This document shows, one piece after another, positions 35,111 through 38,161 of a stretch of DNA of 38,161 bases. Each line of letters begins with the position of its first letter. Within the stretch, counting starts at the first letter, position 1. Origin of the DNA: Microcoleus sp. CSU_2_2 (GTDB taxonomy: Bacteria; Cyanobacteriota; Cyanobacteriia; Cyanobacteriales; Microcoleaceae). A program made the position numbers and the translations under genes. The notes below the pieces were generated by a model that did not search any database, was not told where the DNA came from, and worked only from the letters and a program-made list of their open reading frames with translations. The stretch is taken from the NCBI GenBank assembly GCA_012035135.1, contig JAAUPI010000022.1:1-38161 (forward strand), written 5' to 3'.

Positions 35111-35116
35111 TATAAT
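35111..35116 (+). promoter_or_regulatory. Possible -10 box at the element boundary
   Basis: TATAAT stands at 35111-35116, directly after the end of the 188-bp element, 41 bases before the ATG of the next gene. No good -35 box is visible at the right distance, where the sequence is the element's terminal repeat. The match to the consensus is exact, but chance is possible in this A+T-rich stretch. Confidence 0.35.
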
Positions 35117-35156
35117 ACAGTTAATTTGTGGTTGTGAAGTTAAAAAAAAATAACTG

Positions 35157-37913
35157 ATGTTGAATACAGTAAGACTATTTGAGGAAAGTGCCGATCGACC
35201 AATGGTTGCTGGTATCTCCGCAAAAATTACCGACCTATTTGCCAGTAAGTTCGATCGACTAAATCGGATGGCTCAAATGGCAGTCGCCGATGCCAGCGGT
35301 TTATTGGATTCTAGCTACGATTTGACTCAGAAACCAGATTTTGGGGCTGCGGCCACTGCAAGTTCGATCGACCTTTTCGATCGTGTTACCAATTTCGGCA
35401 TTCTGGAACCAGAAGCAGATAATCTTAAATCTAATTATAGCCTAAAATCTCCGTCATATCTCCCCGGCAAACTTCAACATGACGAACTTACGGGGATGGA
35501 TTTTGTGGTTGGGGATGTGGGGGAAAATCTCGATCGATCGCAGTCTCGAACTGCTTCGCTATTGCCTGCGGAAAATTGGCTGTTTGATTTCAATAATTAC
35601 ACGATCGACCACCAAGGTTTAAACACGCTAAATCTCAAAGTTGGTTACGAATACAAGCCGGGAATTGCCCAAGCAGAATATCCCGATTTTGTGCCAATTT
35701 ACAAAAGTATTGATAACTTTCTCGTTAACTACCCGAACGAAACTGATTTTTGGGAAATTTTGAACAAAAATCTGACTCGAAAAGTGTTAGATGAAAATCC
35801 GGCACTAACAGATGTTACCATTCAACTTGAAGTTTTGCCGACCGATCGGTTGCCCTACGATCGGGCAAGTACAGTTTTCCGTAGTCGATCGGGCCAACTC
35901 ACGGAAGATTGGAGTTTCTCGTTTCAGAATTACGCCATTAATCACCAAGGATTGAACAAACTCAATTTAGATATTAATTATCAGTACAAGCCGGGAATCA
36001 CCAAGGAAGAATATCCTGATTTTGTGCCAATCTACCAAAGTATTGACAACTTTTTAACCAACTATCCGAACGAAACTGATTTTTGGGAAATAGTCAATAA
36101 GAACTTAACCCAAAACATCTTAAATGAAAATCCAGCACTGGGGGCGATCGACATTAATTTCAAGGTTCTCCCCAGCCAAACATTGCCTTACAACCGTACC
36201 AGCAAAGTGACCCGCACTCAACCCAGCAACCCTCAGGGAACTTTCCTGATCGGGAATACCAGGGGAAATAACGTCATACGATTTGACGGCAATACAGGCA
36301 ACTTTTTAGGGGAATTTATCACTGCGGACAGCGGTGGTTTGTCGAATCCAGATACGATTGTTTTTGGCCCAGATGGCAACGGTGACGGCAAGTCTGACAT
36401 TTACATTGCCAGTGGCGACAAGCCGGGAAATTCGCAAGAAGCAGCAGCATCTTCTGTATTGCGGTACGATGGCATTACTGGTGCATTTATTGACAAGTTT
36501 GTCGGCGACAATCCGAACACGGTGGCAGATGAAACTGGCGGACTATTTCGTCCTTATGGTTTAGCTTTTAGCCCTGATGGTAATTTGTATGTCAGCAGTT
36601 TTCTGACTGACAAAATTCTCCGTTACAATGGCAAAACAGGAGAGTTTATTGATGTATTTGCTTCGGGGAACCAGCAAGCCGGCGGATTGAATGGCCCTAA
36701 TGGTTTGCTGTTTGCTCCTGACGGCTTTTTGTACGTGACAACACAGGGGAGTGTTGCTCGCGACGGTCAAGCTGATTTTAGCGCAAATTTTGCCAGTCAG
36801 GTACTCCGTTATAACCCGGAAACCGCACAGTTTAGTATTTTTGCTTCCCCGGAACCTTCACCTCGGAGTTTTGGATTTACGAGTCTTTTGGGAATGGCGA
36901 TCGGACCTGTTGATGGCGATATTTATGTGAGCGATTTTGCTAACGATATTAGGCGGTATAATTTGAAATCTGGGGAATTAGTAGACGTTTTATCTACTAA
37001 TTATACTGAGACTATCCCCAGCAGCAATTTTATTGGTGGTTTAGCATTTTCGCCGATCGGCAATTTGTTTGCAGTTGGTTTTGACAACCGTGAAAATGCT
37101 GGCAATGTCGGCGCTGTTTTGCGTTATGATGGCACGACTGGCGACCCGCTGCCATTAGTTGCAAATCCTGGAACAGTTGCCAGTCCTGTTTTTGTTGATC
37201 CCAATAGCAAGTTGCAGCGTTCGATCGGCATTGCTTTCTTTCCTTCAGATGCTAAATTAACCGAAAAGTGGAATTTTACAGTTGCAAATTATCCAATTAA
37301 CCATCAAGGGTTAAACAACCTGAATTTTGATGTTAATTACAAATATCAAGAGGGAATTCAAAATTTCCAATATCCCGATTTTGTCCCAATTTACAAGGGC
37401 ATTGACAATCTGTTGGTTAATTACCCAAACGAAACGGATTTTTGGGAAATAGTTAATAAAAATTTGACGGAAAAAGTGCTGGCGGACAATCCGGCATTGT
37501 CGTCTGTCACCGTGAATTTTGATGTTTTGCCGACAAATCGATTACCTTACGATCGCAGCAGTACAGTTACTCGTACTCAAGATGGTAAATTGGGTGAAGC
37601 GTGGGATTTCAAGTTGGCTAATTACTCGATCGAGCATCAGGGTTTGAACAACCTAAATATTGATGTCAAGTATCAATATAAGCCCGGAATTACCAAAGAC
37701 GAATATCCCGACTTTGTGCCGATTTACCAAAGCATCGACAATTTCTTGGCTAATTACCCAAATGAAACTGATTTCTGGGAAATTGTGAATAAGAATTTGA
37801 CGCAAAAGGTGTTAGCGGAAAATCCGGCTTTGGATTCGCTGCAAATTGGCATGGAAGTTTTGCAGACTAACAGATTGCCTTATGACAGGGTTAGCATTGT
37901 GTCGATCGCTTAG
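35157..37913 (+). CDS. Four-repeat protein with central beta-propeller, family not recognised
   Basis: The 918-residue product has an uncharacterised N-terminus (1-138), two copies of a ~105-residue domain (from about 139 and 249), an NHL/SMP-30-like beta-propeller (about 361-695; GLAFSPDGNLYVSS, GLLFAPDGFLYVTT) and two more copies of the domain (from about 702 and 813 to the end). Each copy reads like NYxIxHQGLNxLN, YKPGI, EYPDFVPIYxSIDNFL, NYPNETDFWEIxNKNL, VLxENPAL and LPYDR. Its helix-strand pattern recalls tunnelling-fold (T-fold) enzymes such as dihydroneopterin aldolase, with a conserved Glu in FWEI; this is inference. There is no signal peptide, membrane helix or RTX repeat. Copies 2 and 4 agree most in KPGITK-EYPDFVPIYQSIDN, so copies may have duplicated as pairs. 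Confidence 0.75.
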   Translation: MLNTVRLFEESADRPMVAGISAKITDLFASKFDRLNRMAQMAVADASGLLDSSYDLTQKPDFGAAATASSIDLFDRVTNFGILEPEADNLKSNYSLKSPSYLPGKLQHDELTGMDFVVGDVGENLDRSQSRTASLLPAENWLFDFNNYTIDHQGLNTLNLKVGYEYKPGIAQAEYPDFVPIYKSIDNFLVNYPNETDFWEILNKNLTRKVLDENPALTDVTIQLEVLPTDRLPYDRASTVFRSRSGQLTEDWSFSFQNYAINHQGLNKLNLDINYQYKPGITKEEYPDFVPIYQSIDNFLTNYPNETDFWEIVNKNLTQNILNENPALGAIDINFKVLPSQTLPYNRTSKVTRTQPSNPQGTFLIGNTRGNNVIRFDGNTGNFLGEFITADSGGLSNPDTIVFGPDGNGDGKSDIYIASGDKPGNSQEAAASSVLRYDGITGAFIDKFVGDNPNTVADETGGLFRPYGLAFSPDGNLYVSSFLTDKILRYNGKTGEFIDVFASGNQQAGGLNGPNGLLFAPDGFLYVTTQGSVARDGQADFSANFASQVLRYNPETAQFSIFASPEPSPRSFGFTSLLGMAIGPVDGDIYVSDFANDIRRYNLKSGELVDVLSTNYTETIPSSNFIGGLAFSPIGNLFAVGFDNRENAGNVGAVLRYDGTTGDPLPLVANPGTVASPVFVDPNSKLQRSIGIAFFPSDAKLTEKWNFTVANYPINHQGLNNLNFDVNYKYQEGIQNFQYPDFVPIYKGIDNLLVNYPNETDFWEIVNKNLTEKVLADNPALSSVTVNFDVLPTNRLPYDRSSTVTRTQDGKLGEAWDFKLANYSIEHQGLNNLNIDVKYQYKPGITKDEYPDFVPIYQSIDNFLANYPNETDFWEIVNKNLTQKVLAENPALDSLQIGMEVLQTNRLPYDRVSIVSIA

Positions 37914-37923
37914 CAACCTAATT

Positions 37924-38022
37924 GAGGGGGAGAGGGGGAGAGAGGGAGATGGGGAGATGGGGAGATTGAGATATTAACCAATTAATTAACAATTCCTCAA
38001 TCCTCAATCTCCAATCTTAAAT
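37924..38022. other. Purine-rich and low-complexity tract
   Basis: Repeats of GAGGGGGAGAGGGGGAGAGA and GATGGGGA are followed by ATTAACCAATTAATTAAC and TCCTCAATCCTCAATCTCCA. It is a simple-sequence region between the propeller gene and the next element; no gene or terminator seen. Confidence 0.5.
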
Positions 38023-38161
38023 TAGACATCTCCTAAAAAGAAATTAGGCGATCGCGATCGATATCGATCTGCGGGGGAGGGTGAAGCATTTGGACACAAA
38101 CTAAGAGGGTTGGGGACACAGACTATCGCCCAATAAGAAGGGCGGGCTCTCTTGGCACCGC
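38023..38161. mobile_element. Second 188-bp-type miniature element, cut by window end
   Basis: Left end TAGACATCTCCTAAAAAGAA is identical to that of the element at 34922-35109, and the inside (GTGAAGCATTTGGACA, GGGCGGGCTCTCTTGGCACC) follows it closely with some differences. The right end is beyond the window. Orientation is the same, so the two copies are direct repeats around the propeller gene. Confidence 0.75.

Overview
The window looks like chromosomal DNA of a filamentous, repeat-rich cyanobacterium of the Oscillatoria/Microcoleus type. The evidence is many GCGATCGC/CGATCG (HIP1-like) sites, a CpcT phycobilin lyase, the sulfolipid genes sqdB and sqdX, a GAF-GAF-PAS adenylate cyclase, a GUN4-domain protein, a nusB-ftsY-PP2C-argH cluster, CCAAAAT-type short tandem repeats and many small palindromic elements. 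The genus assignment is inference; no marker gene fixes it.

Layout. 1-900: repeats and an EVE-domain gene. 884-9306: carbohydrate-reserve block. On the minus strand lie a glycogen debranching enzyme and glucokinase; diverging from them on the plus strand are treZ and treY, which turn alpha-1,4-glucan ends into trehalose. treY carries a one-base frameshift that splits it. 9307-12572: dnaK and a DUF4112 membrane protein. 12855-16226: cpcT, sqdB and sqdX, with a small frameshifted ORF between the two sqd genes. 16911-20879: an adenylate cyclase and a receiver-histidine kinase. 21107-23384: a zinc-ribbon/GUN4 protein, a tRNA-Arg(CCT) gene interrupted by a group I intron, and a YdcF-like protein. 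23753-26884 (minus): acyltransferase, alpha/beta hydrolase, Nudix hydrolase, peroxiredoxin Q. 26973-27651: a terminator, a small mobile element, a structured RNA resembling an IscB/TnpB-type omega RNA (HEARO-like) with no nuclease gene, and a small basic protein. 27648-34590 (minus): DUF502, nusB, ftsY, a PP2C phosphatase, a coupled small membrane protein and argH. 35157-37913: a 918-residue protein with four copies of a ~105-residue domain around a beta-propeller, bracketed by two direct copies of a TA-flanked miniature element.

How the genes work together. Debranching enzyme, glucokinase, TreZ and TreY form a glycogen-mobilisation and trehalose unit, probably tied to osmotic or desiccation stress. 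SqdB makes UDP-sulfoquinovose and SqdX transfers it to diacylglycerol, giving the thylakoid sulfolipid. NusB and FtsY belong to transcription and membrane-protein targeting.

The best candidates for something new are the four-repeat propeller protein and its flanking elements, the orphan omega-RNA-like sequence ahead of a small basic gene, the intron-bearing tRNA-Arg, and a series of apparent single-base lesions (treY, the ORF between sqdB and sqdX, the ORF ahead of dnaK) that are either assembly errors or real gene decay.
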